A stretch of 64,000 nucleotides of DNA, taken from NCBI GenBank assembly GCA_039720395.1, contig CM077832.1:17145850-17209849 (forward strand), given 5' to 3'. Within the stretch, counting starts at the first letter, position 1. Each line of letters begins with the position of its first letter. Source of the stretch: Liquidambar formosana. Its lineage: Eukaryota; Streptophyta; Magnoliopsida; Saxifragales; Altingiaceae. Made by a program: the position numbers and the translations under genes. Under the pieces are notes generated by a model that saw only the letters and a list, made by a program, of their open reading frames with translations, searched no databases and was not told the origin of the DNA. This document shows, one piece after another, positions 1 through 11,238 of the stretch.

Positions 1-1880
1 AAGTAATGAGATTTGCATTAATACAACCTAACAATCCACTATTCCATAGGGGATTCTGCCAATAGAACTCACCCAAAAAAAAAAAAAAAAAAACCATTTT
101 GCCAGTGGGAAATATATTTTGAACAAAGCCAGATACTAATCTACATTCAATAAGCTGTCCCTTCACCAACTGCTAAGATATTCTTTTTTTCACAAACCAG
201 TGTCTCCAGCTAGGGGTATATAACTGGTGGGACCATCCTTTCGGATATAGGGAAAAAAAGAGGGGGGGAGAAGGAGTAAATATGACTTCCTACTAGGTCT
301 TAGTATCGAGGTGACTTCTCTTGGGATTGTGAAGGAAATGGCTCATATGACAACAAAAGACTCTATACAGTTTAAGGTTTACCTTTTTTTTTTTTTCAAT
401 CAACAAGGGGGATTTTATTAGAATGCTGAAAATGAGTACAATAAACTCCCCTTTAAACTGCAAACCAACACACTATACACCCAGTCCTCACATACAAAGC
501 AAAACAAAACCAAAGCTTCAAAAAAGGAACCAAACCCAAAGCCATAACCAAAACAGCAAGAAATTATAGACAGCAATGAGAACAAAATTGCAACCAAAAG
601 ATCAAAAACAAGATAACCTGCAGAAGCACCAAAAGCACCAGGAATACTGACACAATAAAGCATTATGTACACAAACACCCATACACAAAATAAACAGATA
701 AAGTGAAGGCAGAAAAAGGGTACCAGGGTTGTGAGAAAGGGTGACCACCAAAAGCTTAATGCAATCTCCAGGTTAAGTAATATGAGTCAAAGCCCACACT
801 AGAGGGGTTTTCCGAATTTCCTTAGATGCTTTGACAACCACCACCACACCTTTCTCACTACCCACCTCCGAAATTCCCTTCTCTTTCCCACTCCTCTGTC
901 TCACAAAAATAACAACTTCAAGAAAAAAACAAAAATAGCCACAACCTCACAGCAACCCAGCATAAAAAAACCAAGAAGATAACACCCAAAAGACAATACA
1001 AATTAAGCATGACTAAACCCATCTGAGAAATTATATGCTACCAAACGAAAACAAATGAATTCAAAAGCCCTCAAGCTTCAACTACATACACAGAAATAAA
1101 ACACTTATTATTCAAGAAAACACTTCTCAACCAAGATGCCAACCATAACCACGAACCCACCCATAGAATATGTACATAAAATCTATAATCTATAGCACAT
1201 TATTTGCCCAAATATATAGAAAATTTAGGGATTAAACCCTAATATCAGTATCAATCTCTTAGAAAAACGAATGAAATATTTAAGGAGGAAAAGGGATGGA
1301 AAGAGTAAGAGAAGAGAGAGAGACGAGACAGAGAGTGATGATTCAGAGAGAAACATAGCAGAAGAAATGTTTGCAGATGAGGGGAAAGAAGGAACAGATC
1401 GATCTGAAGTAATAGAACAGAAAATAAAAGGGGGATTATTCCTGAGAAAATGAAATCGAAAAGAGGATTAGAAAAGAAAGTGCACACCTTATGGTAGCGA
1501 GAAGAACACCAGAGGTTTTAGCAGAGGGGCGGCGACCACAGCGACAGGGAATGTAGAACCTAGCTGGAGGGGTCGTGGCAACGGAAAGAGTAACATTGAT
1601 TACCGTCAGCGAGAGCTAACAGTAGCGTGATGGCTGTTGGTGGATCCCTAACGGTAATAGTGGTGGGTGTGAGATCCAACGGTAGTGCTCCAATAATGAC
1701 GCGAAGGCTTGAGGATGGACCACGATAGTGACAAGGCCGGCGATAGGCAACGGTGACGATGCCTGATGATGGGTCTGAGAAAATAGGGCAAATGAGAAGG
1801 TAAAGTTCGATCTATCTGTTTCCAGACATAAGAGACCTAAACCAACCAAAAAAAAAAAAAGGAAAAAAAAAGGGGCCATC
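1..1880. other. Unassigned AT-rich non-coding stretch
   Basis: I recognise no gene here. The + strand is rich in A with several poly(A)/poly(T) runs. A GC-richer block at about 1490-1620 reads on the minus strand as a possible short exon followed by a GT at about 1487, so it could be the 5' untranslated exon of a minus-strand gene lying to the left, but no conserved protein is visible. It could also be the interior of the CACTA-type element whose end lies at 2258. Undecided. Confidence 0.3.
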
Positions 1881-2258
1881 GCGCGGAATAGCAAAAATAA
1901 GTTCCCTCCTTTAGTAAAAGCCCCATAATCAACAATGTTTCTATGGATGTTGTTATAAGGCCCCTCGATAACAACGTTTCCCAAAACATTGTTATCATTA
2001 ACAACGTTTACACTAACGTTGTCATCATCAACAACGTTTACATAAATGTTGTAGAAGCATTACACATCAACAACATTTCTGTAAACAGTTATTATAAAAT
2101 GTATTTACAACGTATATATAACCAACGTTGTTAATATCCTTAGAATAACACTTTTTAACAACGTTTTTGTCACAAATGTTGTTAAAACCCCCCTACAACA
2201 ACATTTAACATAAAACGTTGTTGATGTAGTGTTGTTAAAAACCATTTTTGGTGTAGTG
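1881..2258. mobile_element. CACTA (En/Spm-like) transposon terminus with subterminal repeats
   Basis: The minus strand at 2258-2242 begins CACTACACCAAAAATGG, the form of a plant CACTA-superfamily terminal inverted repeat. Inward from it, from about 2220 back to 1935, are at least ten short repeats built on AACAACGTT or AACGTTGTT in both orientations, like the subterminal transposase-binding arrays of this superfamily. The matching opposite terminus was not found in the window, so the element is either truncated or runs past the left edge. No transposase coding is visible. Confidence 0.7.
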
Positions 2259-2836
2259 AGAATGGTCATTTTGGACCCTTGGGCTATAAATACACCACTT
2301 GAACTCATTTATGAGTATTCATTAAGATCAAACAAACAAAATTACTATCATTTACTCTCAAACCCTAGAAATATTCAAGTAAGCATTGATTGTGAAATCA
2401 ATCATAATTGAGTGAGTTTTCAATTCAATGTTATCTATTCTTTGTGAGAATTCTTTTGTACACAAACAATCAACAAATCATCTTGTATTCAAAGGGTTGT
2501 GTGAACCCTAGATTTGTAACTCTTTAAGGGAGCTTTGTACAAATGTTAGTGAAGAACACTTGTGCCTGTGTGAAGATTTAATCTCCACCTGGAAAGAGAT
2601 TGGTATAGTGGATGGGTGAATCCTCAAGCAAGCTCTTTAGGCTGAGGACGTAGGCAAGGAAGCCGAACCTCGTTAATATCATTTGCATTCTTTCTCTCTC
2701 TTAATCTCTCTTTATTGCTTGTTCTTAAATTTCTTTTTATTTGCAACAATCTGGTTTTAACGTTTGCAATTATTTTTTTTAAATCAGCCATTAACCGTAT
2801 TCACCCCTCCTCTAGGGTTATATACTTGGGACAACA
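2259..2836 (+). mobile_element. Copia-type LTR fragment (U3 end to U5)
   Basis: A TATA box (CTATAAATA at 2284-2292) is followed by sequence resembling Tork/SIRE-class Copia LTR R-U5 regions, including a GAGGACGTAGGC block near 2643 and a pyrimidine-rich end with CACCCCTCCTCTAGGG near 2803. It stops at ACAACA (2836). The methionine-tRNA primer site expected next is not present, so this is a solo or truncated LTR. Its left part is replaced by the CACTA terminus, which ends at 2258. Family assignment is by recalled motifs. Confidence 0.45.
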
Positions 2837-3604
2837 ATTTCTTATAGAAATAAACTAGAAGCTACACTAATTCGTATTTTGAAGGAACTAATTTAGCGGT
2901 TGTTTGGAAAAATTCAAAAGTTGACCATGTATGCTATGCCAGCACGACTACCTCATTGTCATTTTTTTTTTTTTTGTTGGCTAAAAGGTGAAGTGTTATA
3001 TGTCTAACATATGAGTTTACCAAATAATCCTATTAAAGTGAAAAATCTATAAATTGGTAGGTGATCCATGCACATCATGCCCACACAACCTACCCTTTTT
3101 TTGCCCAAAAAAAAGAAAGGATTTTTTGCCATAGCCCCATACTATAAAAGACCTTCTACAGTAGAACCAAAAACAAATTTGTTAACTTAAAAACCCTATT
3201 TGACCCTAAACAGACCAAAATGCCCTTTATATACACCTAACCCATCATTTTCCCTCACTCTCACCCTATACTCTCGCACGTTACGTTCTCTTTTTCTTCT
3301 ATGGTTAACACCGATGATTGAACTTCGACCACCTTACTGACTATTGTTCGACTTCCAACCTATCACTGACCTTCTCCATCTTTGAAAACCTCTACGAGAT
3401 TCAGTGACTCTCCTCTACCTTCATCTCAGCAAAAAAAGCAAGCCCTAGACTATCACACCAGTTAGATAACCATCTTCTCCTCTTCTTCTTTTTCTTCTTC
3501 TTCTTTGAAACTCATTCCTATTTAAAATGGAAAAAAAATGGTATAATATAAAACATTATTTACAAAAATTTGCAAAATTCATCTGGAAACCGTCACATTT
3601 TACT
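2837..3604. other. Non-coding stretch, possible foldback-element arm
   Basis: No gene seen. A block at about 2988-3055 recurs in diverged form at about 14086-14155. From 3118 the sequence (GGA, T-run, GCCATAGCCCC) resembles the ends of MULE-like foldback elements in which short gene-like CT-rich tracts follow the terminus. A weakly similar inverted end lies near 14054, so an outer element may span this whole nest. Not proven. Confidence 0.25.
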
Positions 3605-4125
3605 ATTTCGTGCTATTAAAATTTCTACAGCAAATAGTAATAGTGTACTACTATGTTGACTATAAAAAAATAGCATTTCTCGTGCTACTAAAATTTTTAC
3701 AGCAAACAGTAATAGTTTACTATGTTAGCTATAAAAAACAACATTTCTTGTGCTACTATAATACTAAAATTTCTACAGCAAATAACAACAATTTACTATT
3801 TTGACTATAAAAAATAGCATTTCTCATGCTACTAAAATTTTTATTGCAAATAGTAACAGTTTACTATTTTGTCTATAAAAAACTGTTGTTTCTCATGCTA
3901 CTAAAATTTCTACAGCAAATAGAAACAGTTTACTATTTTGGTTATAAAAAAACAGCATTTTCGTGCTATTAAAATTTCTATAGCAAATAGTAACAGTTTA
4001 CTATGTTGGCTATAAAAAACAACATTTCTCGTGCTACTAAAATTTTTATAGCAAATAGTAACAGTTTGCTATTTTGACTATAAAAAATAGCATTTCTTGT
4101 GTTACTACAAATTCTACAACAGATA
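3605..4125 (+). repeat. 69-bp minisatellite, about 7.5 copies
   Basis: Units share the words GTGCTACTAAAATTTCTACA, then GCAAATAGTAACAGTTTACT and ATTTTGACTATAAAAAATAG. The GCTA anchor recurs at about 3612, 3684, 3751, 3827, 3896, 3964, 4032 and 4101, so the period is 67-76 bp, mostly 68-69. Units are diverged by substitutions and small indels, and short frames inside it are not genes. Confidence 0.85.
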
Positions 4126-4569
4126 GTCATGGTTGAACAAAAACTATAAATAATAAATAATTAAAAAGAAGAAAGGGAGAAGATAGCCATGGTTGAACTT
4201 CGGCCAAATCTAGTGGGACAAAGGAAAAAAAAAATAAAAAGAAGAAAAATAAGAAGATGAAGAAGAAACAAAGGACAGCCATGGCTAACTGGTAACAAAT
4301 CTAGTTTTCAGTGAGGAAAGAAGAAGAGAGAGAGAGAGAAGAGAATAATAGGTGGTAGAAGTGGAGATGGTGGTGGCCCATCAGAGAGGAGGTGTCGCTT
4401 GGCCATTGTCGAAAAGATGTTGTTGGTGGAACCATGTGAGAGAGGAATAACATAAAACGAATTTGATAAATAGAAAAGGCTAAAACAGGAATTTCCAAAA
4501 AATGGTTTTCATTATGCTGAAAGAATCTCTAAAAAATGGGGTTATGGAGTTAAAAATTCTTATGGTGGG
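4126..4569. other. Purine-rich non-coding flank
   Basis: It holds a short tandem echo of ATAGCCATGGTTGAACTTCGG and related words, GA-rich tracts (about 4310-4345), and no coding signal. It ends with GTGGG at 4565-4569, the left target-site copy of the LTR inserted at 4570. Confidence 0.4.
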
Positions 4570-5162
4570 TATGGACGCCGGAAATCGACTCGGGGGGGAA
4601 TCGAGTTTCTGTTCCACTTTTAAAAGGGTTTTCAAAAAGCAAGGAGTCGCCACCTCATTTTTAAGGTACGAGGAAACTACTAAAAGATTTGTTTTTTAAA
4701 AAACAAGTTTGACTCCATTAATGGAAAATAGGCAAGTCTTGAACCAAAAATAAGGGTTCGGGGGCTAGGTTACGAAATGGGTAAGGTTCTGAGCCACGGC
4801 CCGTAGGCACCCATTTCGCCTGATAAATCGGTTTCATTTATTGATTAGGCTTAATTAATTTCAACCATGCATAATAACTAAAAATTACTGAAAATTAAAA
4901 GATAAAAACTAAGCTAAGTTGGACTTGGGCTCAAATAAGCGGCCTACGTACTTCTGAAGAAGATCAAAGTCCACGTAGTTCGAACAACCATATTAGGGGG
5001 AAGAGTTTTACTCCTCAGTAAGACTCAATTAGAATCCTAATCCATAATCAAACTCTTTATTTTGAAAAACAACTTACTTTGAAAGAAACAACTTTAGTTT
5101 AAAAACTTGTTTGATTCTGGATCAAAACCCTAATAAAATCCTATGAATAATAAAACTCATGG

Positions 5163-6392
5163 TGATAATAGCTTAAAATTGCATTAATGTTGTACTTTTA
5201 GTAGGCATTATCACATTTATTTGGCACTTAATTTCACATTTTACACATTACACATGAGCTTTCTTGAATACATGTTCTTATACTTAAAGTGGTGTATTAA
5301 TGTGTGTTTTATTTTTGTAGGAAGCTAATTTCCTATGGTCAAGTATTCTAAATTTATTTGGAACTATATGGAAACTTTGCAAGGGTGAAGTGCATTAATT
5401 TTAGAAGATTTTAGCAAAGAAATTGGCAACCCCGAAGTTGGAAAAAATATTAAAAAGGAAATTTGGAGAAGTTACTGTATTTTCGCCATAACTTTTGACT
5501 CCTGAAGTCCAATGTATACGAAATTGGTGTGCCTGGAAAGCTAATTTAAAGCCCAACAATATTGTATTTCACGAATATTTCGTGATTTTGACGTTTAGTA
5601 GGTCAAAAACGGGTTACAAGTTAGCCCTGCTAGAAAAAACCGGGATTCCCAATTTGTTTCCTAATTTTTCTCCTCTTACTCTTGAAAACCCTAAGAGCAC
5701 ATGGAAAGGAAAAGGCGGCTGTATCTATATATATTACTTCTCCTCTTCTCTTCTATGACAACCTCTCTCTTGTTCTTTTTCTTCTACCTCTCTTTAGTTT
5801 TCTAGTTTTCAATTATCATGAGTAGCTAAACTTTTTGCTAAGGTTAAGAGTGAAGCCACAACAATTGTTTAGTATTTGTTTAATGACTCTTTCATGGATT
5901 TAACTGTAAGCTTTCATAGTTTTGATTGATTTTGATTATTTTGCCAAAGTATTTATTTTGTATAATTCTTTTATTTATCATTAACTCCGGGTACGGTGAA
6001 TGCTTAGAATTCCTTGCGAATGAACTTACTAGTTTTCTCATGCATTAAATCAATCAACCTTATGAATCCATATTTTTAGAATTGTTTTGAATAAAATTAA
6101 TTGTTATATCATCCGACTGGGATCATCCTTCGTATGAATCTCAGTTGAGTTATAAAATTGAGTCGTTAGCAAATATCTAATATTTGTTGTGAGTGGACCT
6201 CTGAACCTTAGTGCTTTTAACTTATTGTTTTCAATCAAATTAATTCTTTGCAATCAAGCAACTAAATTTCTAAAATATTTTCTCAATCTTCTCTGCTAAT
6301 TATTCCCCTTCCCTGTGGTTCGACCTCGGACTTACCGAGAATTTATTACTTCGCGACATCCTGTACTTGGGAGCATTATTAAAGTCGCAGCA
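5163..6392 (+). repeat. 5' LTR of the Athila-like element
   Basis: It is a 1230-bp direct repeat of 11239-12465. It begins TGATAATAGCTTAAAATTGC and ends GTCGCAGCA. A TATA-like TCTATATATATTAC lies near 5724-5740, a plausible transcription start region in the U3/R part. Differences from the 3' LTR are scattered substitutions and 1-bp indels, a few percent by eye, so the insertion is fairly recent compared with its surroundings. Confidence 0.92.
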
Positions 6393-6398
6393 AGTTTT

Positions 6399-6416
6399 TG
6401 GCGCCGTTGCCGGGGA
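6399..6416 (+). other. Primer binding site, tRNA-Asp type
   Basis: TGGCGCCGTTGCCGGGGA starts seven bases after the 5' LTR. It is complementary to the 3' end of plant tRNA-Asp including CCA, the primer known for Athila and related Ty3/Gypsy elements. Confidence 0.9.
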
Positions 6417-6543
6417 CTGGTGTGGATAAATAGTAGGTCATTGTTTTCGGTGGAGGTTTGTTGTATTTTGCGAATCTCTTCGCAAATCTGGTAAACTCTT
6501 TCCACAACTTTTTATTTATTTTATTTTTATTTATTCTTTTTTT

Positions 6544-7314
6544 ATGCAAATTTGGCATCGTGATCATACTCATCGTTTGGTTAGAATTGAGTCTGAAAAT
6601 TTGTGTGCCAATTTAATTGATTCTCTTGGACACAATCACACACATGACACCATGTCTGATAATGAGGAACAAATTGAGAATATTGATAGGGATGATAAAA
6701 GGACTCTTAGAGATTATTTGCAGCCTATTAGGAGTAGTGCACCATCTTGCATCATTTTTCCTCTAAATGCTAATAATTTCAAATTTAAGCCTGGCATGAT
6801 TCCATTGCTACCTAAATTCCATGGTTTAGAATCTGAAAACCCATATTTGCATCTTAAGGAATTTGATGAGGTTTGTGTAAGCTTCCATGACCAAACTTGT
6901 AGTGAAGAGACTATTAAATTGAAATTATTTTCCTTTTCTCTCAAGGATAAGGCGAAAAATTGGCTTAATACTTTAAGACCTAGATCCATTGGCACATGGC
7001 AAGAAATGCAAACTGAATTTTTGAAAAAGCACTTCTCACTTCATAGGACTAATGCTCTCAAAAGGCAAATAATGAATTTTTCACAAAAAGATAATGAGAC
7101 TTTTTACCAATGTTGGGAACGTTTTAAGGATTTATTAAATTCTTGCCCACATCATGGCTATGAAACTTGGCGTATCATTAGTTTTTTCTATCAAAGTTTA
7201 ACTCCTAAAATGCGCCAATTCGTAGAGACGATGTGCAATGGTGAATTTAAGAATAAGGACCTTGATGAGGCTTTTGACTATTTTGATCTGTTAGCTGAGA
7301 ATGCCCAATCTTGA
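6544..7314 (+). pseudogene. gag (capsid region) of the Athila-like element
   Basis: The 256-residue frame holds a retrotransposon gag domain at about residues 80-200. It includes the FHGLESENPYLHLKEF block, the segment around KLFSFSLKDKAKNWL, the block around FLKKHFSLHRTNALKRQI, and a YQCWERFKDLLNSCPHHG motif. Gag forms the virus-like particle that packages the element's RNA. The frame ends at TGA 7312-7314, but the same frame continues with family-like sequence, so the stop looks like a nonsense change of a TGG codon. The ATG at 6544 is the first in frame; the real start could be the one at 6652. Confidence 0.85.
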
Positions 7315-8127
7315 GATACAACTGGTACTTTAGATAAGTCTAAGCCTTCTACCAACCCATCTGAGGGCGGTAAGTACCATCTTAGAAAAGATGATGACTT
7401 AAGTGCTAGGGTAGCTATTTTGGCTAGGAAAGTGGAAGCCATGGAATTAAGGAAAGTTAATGAAGTTACGTCTATGCCTAAATTGAATGATGTTTGTAGT
7501 ATTTGTGAGACTGTGGGACACTCTACAAATGATTGCCCAACTATCCATGCTTTTAAAGAGGTGTTACATGATCAAGCAAATGCTATAAATATGAATAAAC
7601 AACCTTTTTCTTCACCTTATTTTGAAACTTATAATCTAGGGTGGAAAAATCATTCAAATTTCAATTGGAGGAATGATAATGTTGCACTACCACCTTAAGG
7701 CCATTCTAATTTTGTTCCTTATAATCCTCCTCCTAAGAAGGGTTTAGAGGAAACATTGCAATAGTTTATGCAGAGTCAAGCCACCATAAATAATCAGACC
7801 TCTCAAGCCATAAGTGATATTAGAAACACTCTTACTAAGTTGACCACTTCATTGAGCATTCAAGAAAAAGGTAAATTTCCATCTCAACCACAACTTAACC
7901 CCTAAGGTCAATTTAGTATTAGTGATTCTAGTTTATCTGATACACAACTTGAGCATACTAAGTCCGTTACTATTCTTTGTAGTGGAAAAGTTATTGATAA
8001 AACTATTCCACCACCCAAGGATAAAGAAAAAGAAGAATTTTCAAAAACAAAGAGTAGTAATGAACTTAATAAGCCCAAGTCAAGTGTAATTGAGAGATGC
8101 CCCATTCCCATTCCTTTTCCTCAAAGA
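7315..8127 (+). pseudogene. gag C-terminal part with zinc knuckle
   Basis: This region is in frame with the gag domain. A CX2CX4HX4C knuckle (CSICETVGHSTNDC) is encoded at about 7492-7533 and would bind the element's RNA. The frame is then broken by TAA 7696-7698, TAG 7762-7764 and TAA 7903-7905. Each is one transition away from a glutamine codon. The following lysine- and serine-rich linker leads into the protease region in the same frame. Confidence 0.75.
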
Positions 8128-8848
8128 TTGCAACCACCTCAAAAAGTGAATCAAAATGCAGATATTCTTGAAATCTTTAAACAAGTGAAAGTCAACATTC
8201 CTTTGTTGGATGCAATAGAACAAATTACTTCTTATGCTAAATTTTTAAAAGATTTATGTATAGCTAAGCGTAAGCTTAACGTACAAAAGAAGGCAATTTT
8301 AACTAAGCAAGTGAGTGCTATCATTCAAAACAATACTCCTCCTAAATATAAAGATCCAGGTAGTCCCACTATTTCATGTGTTATTAGTAATTTTAAAGTA
8401 GAGCAAGCTTTACTTGATCTAGGGGCTAGCGTGAATCTTTTACCTTATTCGGTATATGAACAGTTGGGTCTAGGTGAGTTAAAACCTACAAAAATAACTC
8501 TTCAGCTTGCGGACCGTTCTGTGAAAATACCTAGGGGGAGTAGTAGAAGATGTGTTAGTCCAAATTGATAAATTTTACTTTCCTGTTGATTTTATTGTTT
8601 TGGACACACACCCTGTTTTGAATGCTAGTTCTCAAATTCCTGTGATTCTGGGTCGTCCATTCCTTGCAACTTCCAATGCTTTAATAAATTGTAGGAGTGG
8701 TGTACTTAAATTATCTTTTGGAAATATGACCCAAGAATTGAATATTTTTAATACTTGCAAAGAACCTAGGGATGATGATGACTTTTATGAAGTTAACTTA
8801 ATTGATACACTTGTTCAAGAACAATTTAATGTGTCCTACTTTTTCTGA
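8128..8848 (+). pseudogene. Aspartic protease region of the Athila-like element
   Basis: The same frame as gag encodes ALLDLGASVNLLPYSVYEQL from about 8404. This is the D-x-G-A active-site form of the retropepsin found in this lineage, with the catalytic Asp codon at 8415. One extra G in the G-run at about 8533-8537 shifts the frame, and the rest of the domain (VPVDFIVLD-like strand and VILGRPFLATSNALI flap/helix) continues in the frame starting at 8552. An extra T in the T-run near 8840 shifts it again. No active protease can be made from this copy. Confidence 0.8.
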
Positions 8849-9608
8849 TCCTTTAGAAGAGTGTTTGGTTAATTCTTATGATTTGGAGTTTAACGAAGAT
8901 CCTGAAATTGCATATCATTATTGTCTATTGGATTCTACACAGGAATTGGATGTGAATGCGCAGAGGCCTAAAATTGAAGAGCTACCACCCCGTGAGTTTA
9001 AACTATTGCCTATCGAATGAGAAAGTGCCTAAACTAGAATTAAAGCCTCTGCTAATGGAACTCAAGTATGCATTCTTTAGACCTAAGGAGATTTTTCCTA
9101 TGGTAATATCTACTAAACTTGATCCTTTGCAAGAAGGTAAGTTGTTGAAAATTTTGAAATGAGCATGAGGGTAATATAGGATTGAACATTCCTGATATTG
9201 GGGGAATTAGCCCTTTAGTGTGTACTTATAAAATTTATTTGGAGGAAATTTGGCGAGATGCTTATGACAATTCTAGAATTTACAAAGAACGAATGAAAGT
9301 TTTTCATGACAAAAATATTTTGAGGAAATATTTTGAACCATCTCAAAAAGTTCTTTTGTATAATTTTAGATTACATTTGTTTCCAGGTAAGCTAAGGTCT
9401 CGTTGGATAGGACCATTTGTAGGTTAAAACTGTTTTTCCTTATGGAGCTGTTGAGATTGAAAATCCTAAGAATGGTAATGTTTTTAAAGTTAATGGACAA
9501 TGTCTTAAACCATTTCTTGAGAATTTTTCACCTGAGGATGAGTCCATTGATTTGGTGGATCCTGTCTACCAGGATTTACCAAACCCTTCATTAGTTCATT
9601 CGTATTAG
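8849..9608 (+). pseudogene. Reverse-transcriptase start fused to integrase C-terminus
   Basis: About 8849-9230 carries the linker and the first residues of the reverse-transcriptase region ([15 protein letters not shown] at about 9205-9249). Without a break the frame then becomes the integrase C-terminal segment ([15 protein letters not shown] at about 9268-9312, then a [10 protein letters not shown] motif at about 9388-9417). It continues after a 1-bp shift near 9422 to a stop at 9606-9608. The catalytic parts of reverse transcriptase, RNase H and integrase are missing. An extra T near 9157 also breaks the frame before the fusion. This is a deletion derivative, not a new protein. Confidence 0.8.
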
Positions 9609-11214
9609 TGTTTGTGTCATAGTTAGTTATTTTTTTTCCCTTTTGTTTTTTTGTGTTTTTCGTGTCTAACCCATTTTGCAGGTATTAGAGTTTGTTTGTT
9701 TTCTTTTTGGTTCGCACCTCAAGGTACTCTCCATGATCTCTACTACTTTGCTTTTCTTTATTTACATTAAGGACAATGCTATGTTTTAGGTTGGGGGGAA
9801 GGAATTTTGGTGTTGTGTTAGTTTATTTTGGTCTTAGTTAGTTTATCTTATTTTTCAAAAAGAAAAAAAAAAGTTTAGTGGTTTACAAATTTTTGGCTTA
9901 AAAATTTTGTTGCTTTAGCATGATTATCTAGTTTGAAGTTCATTATGCTACTTCTATTTAAAAATTTCCATTGAATTTCATACTTGAATTACGTTGCACT
10001 TGCACTTTAGCCGCATGAATATGATTCTTGATTAAAGGATAAAGATGATTTTGAAGATCTTGATGAATAAACATGTGGAGACGTTTAGCCCTTGCGAGTA
10101 TTTGAGCTATTAATTTTTTTAGAGGGTTATTATATTCAATCTTACCTTGATTTTTGGAAGCGCTCAAATTTCATTGTTTAGTCTCATTATTTCTTATTTT
10201 TGGTTGAATGTTGAGAATATATATTTTTTATACCACACTTGTTTCTTTTGAAGTCATGGATATTGAAGAATTATACCACTCCTTGAGAGATGATTTTAGG
10301 CCATCTTTGAGCCTTTAATTTCTTTTCTTTGTGATACATTACCACTAGTTATCCCGTTAAGCTTTTTGATTAGCCTTTCTTTCATAACCTTTTTCCCAAA
10401 GTGTTTTGAGAATTGATATTATTAATGTTCAGTAAGGTGAATGGGTAGAAAAATTTTTAAAAAAAAAAACAAAAAAAAGAAGAAAAAAAAAAAATGAAAT
10501 AGAAAGCTTTGTTGGTGAAGTATTGAGAAGTGAAGAAAAAAAAAAGAAAAAAAAGCGTTTGATTGCTAAAGTTTGGAAGAATAAGTTGAATACAAATTGT
10601 TTCAAGTGAGTTTGTTCTTTCTACCATTCTTGGATACACTTTTTATTATCACCATAACCTTTTTGTTTCAATTCCTCTTTTATCCCAACATTACATCCTA
10701 TTAAAAGTCCTATTTGATTTTGAGGATAGTATGGTTTGGCATATTGACATGATTGAGCTATAATGCAATGTGTGGTGTACATTCTTAGTATTTAGCATTC
10801 CTTTCATGAGACTTTATGATTCCTTTTGTGATAGCGTTTTTCAAATATTTTATATGTGAGATTCTTGTTCTTGCTCTACATTATTCTACTCACATATACT
10901 CGAGAGATTTACCCTATTCAGAGTGCATTATTTTGTTGAGTGTAATCCCTGTGAGATTTGAGTTGAAGCATATTTCAGATAGAGATTTGGGTTATGCTGT
11001 ACCTTGCAATTGAGTTTATATTTGTGTTGGCTAAATTCTTCACACACAATGAGTTTTTGAATTTATTGGGATGTTTTTAATAGTTGCAAGTGTCCTGAAC
11101 TTTTAACTAATTCTTTTGCTAAGGTGATGAAATTGGTAGCCATGCATTGAGTTTTTCTTTTGAAAAAAACTATTTCAATCGCTTTAATGGCTAGGGACTA
11201 GCAATATGCTGATT
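9609..11214 (+). other. Non-coding 3' region of the Athila-like element
   Basis: No conserved protein is visible. It is T-rich, with A-runs near 9855-9870 and 10455-10495. Athila-type elements usually carry a long segment between integrase and the 3' LTR, sometimes with a degenerate env-like frame. I see no env-like open frame of useful length here. Confidence 0.6.
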
Positions 11215-11238
11215 AGGGGCGGGGGGGGGGGAGGGGTG
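11215..11238 (+). other. Polypurine tract
   Basis: A nearly pure G/A tract, with an 11-13 base G-run then GAGGGGTG, directly precedes the 3' LTR. This is the position of the second-strand primer in LTR retrotransposons. Confidence 0.85.

Noticed and set aside
1616..1984. 122-residue minus-strand frame
   Set aside because: It starts in the CACTA subterminal repeats and reads through a poly(A)/poly(T) run as poly-Phe. No domain.
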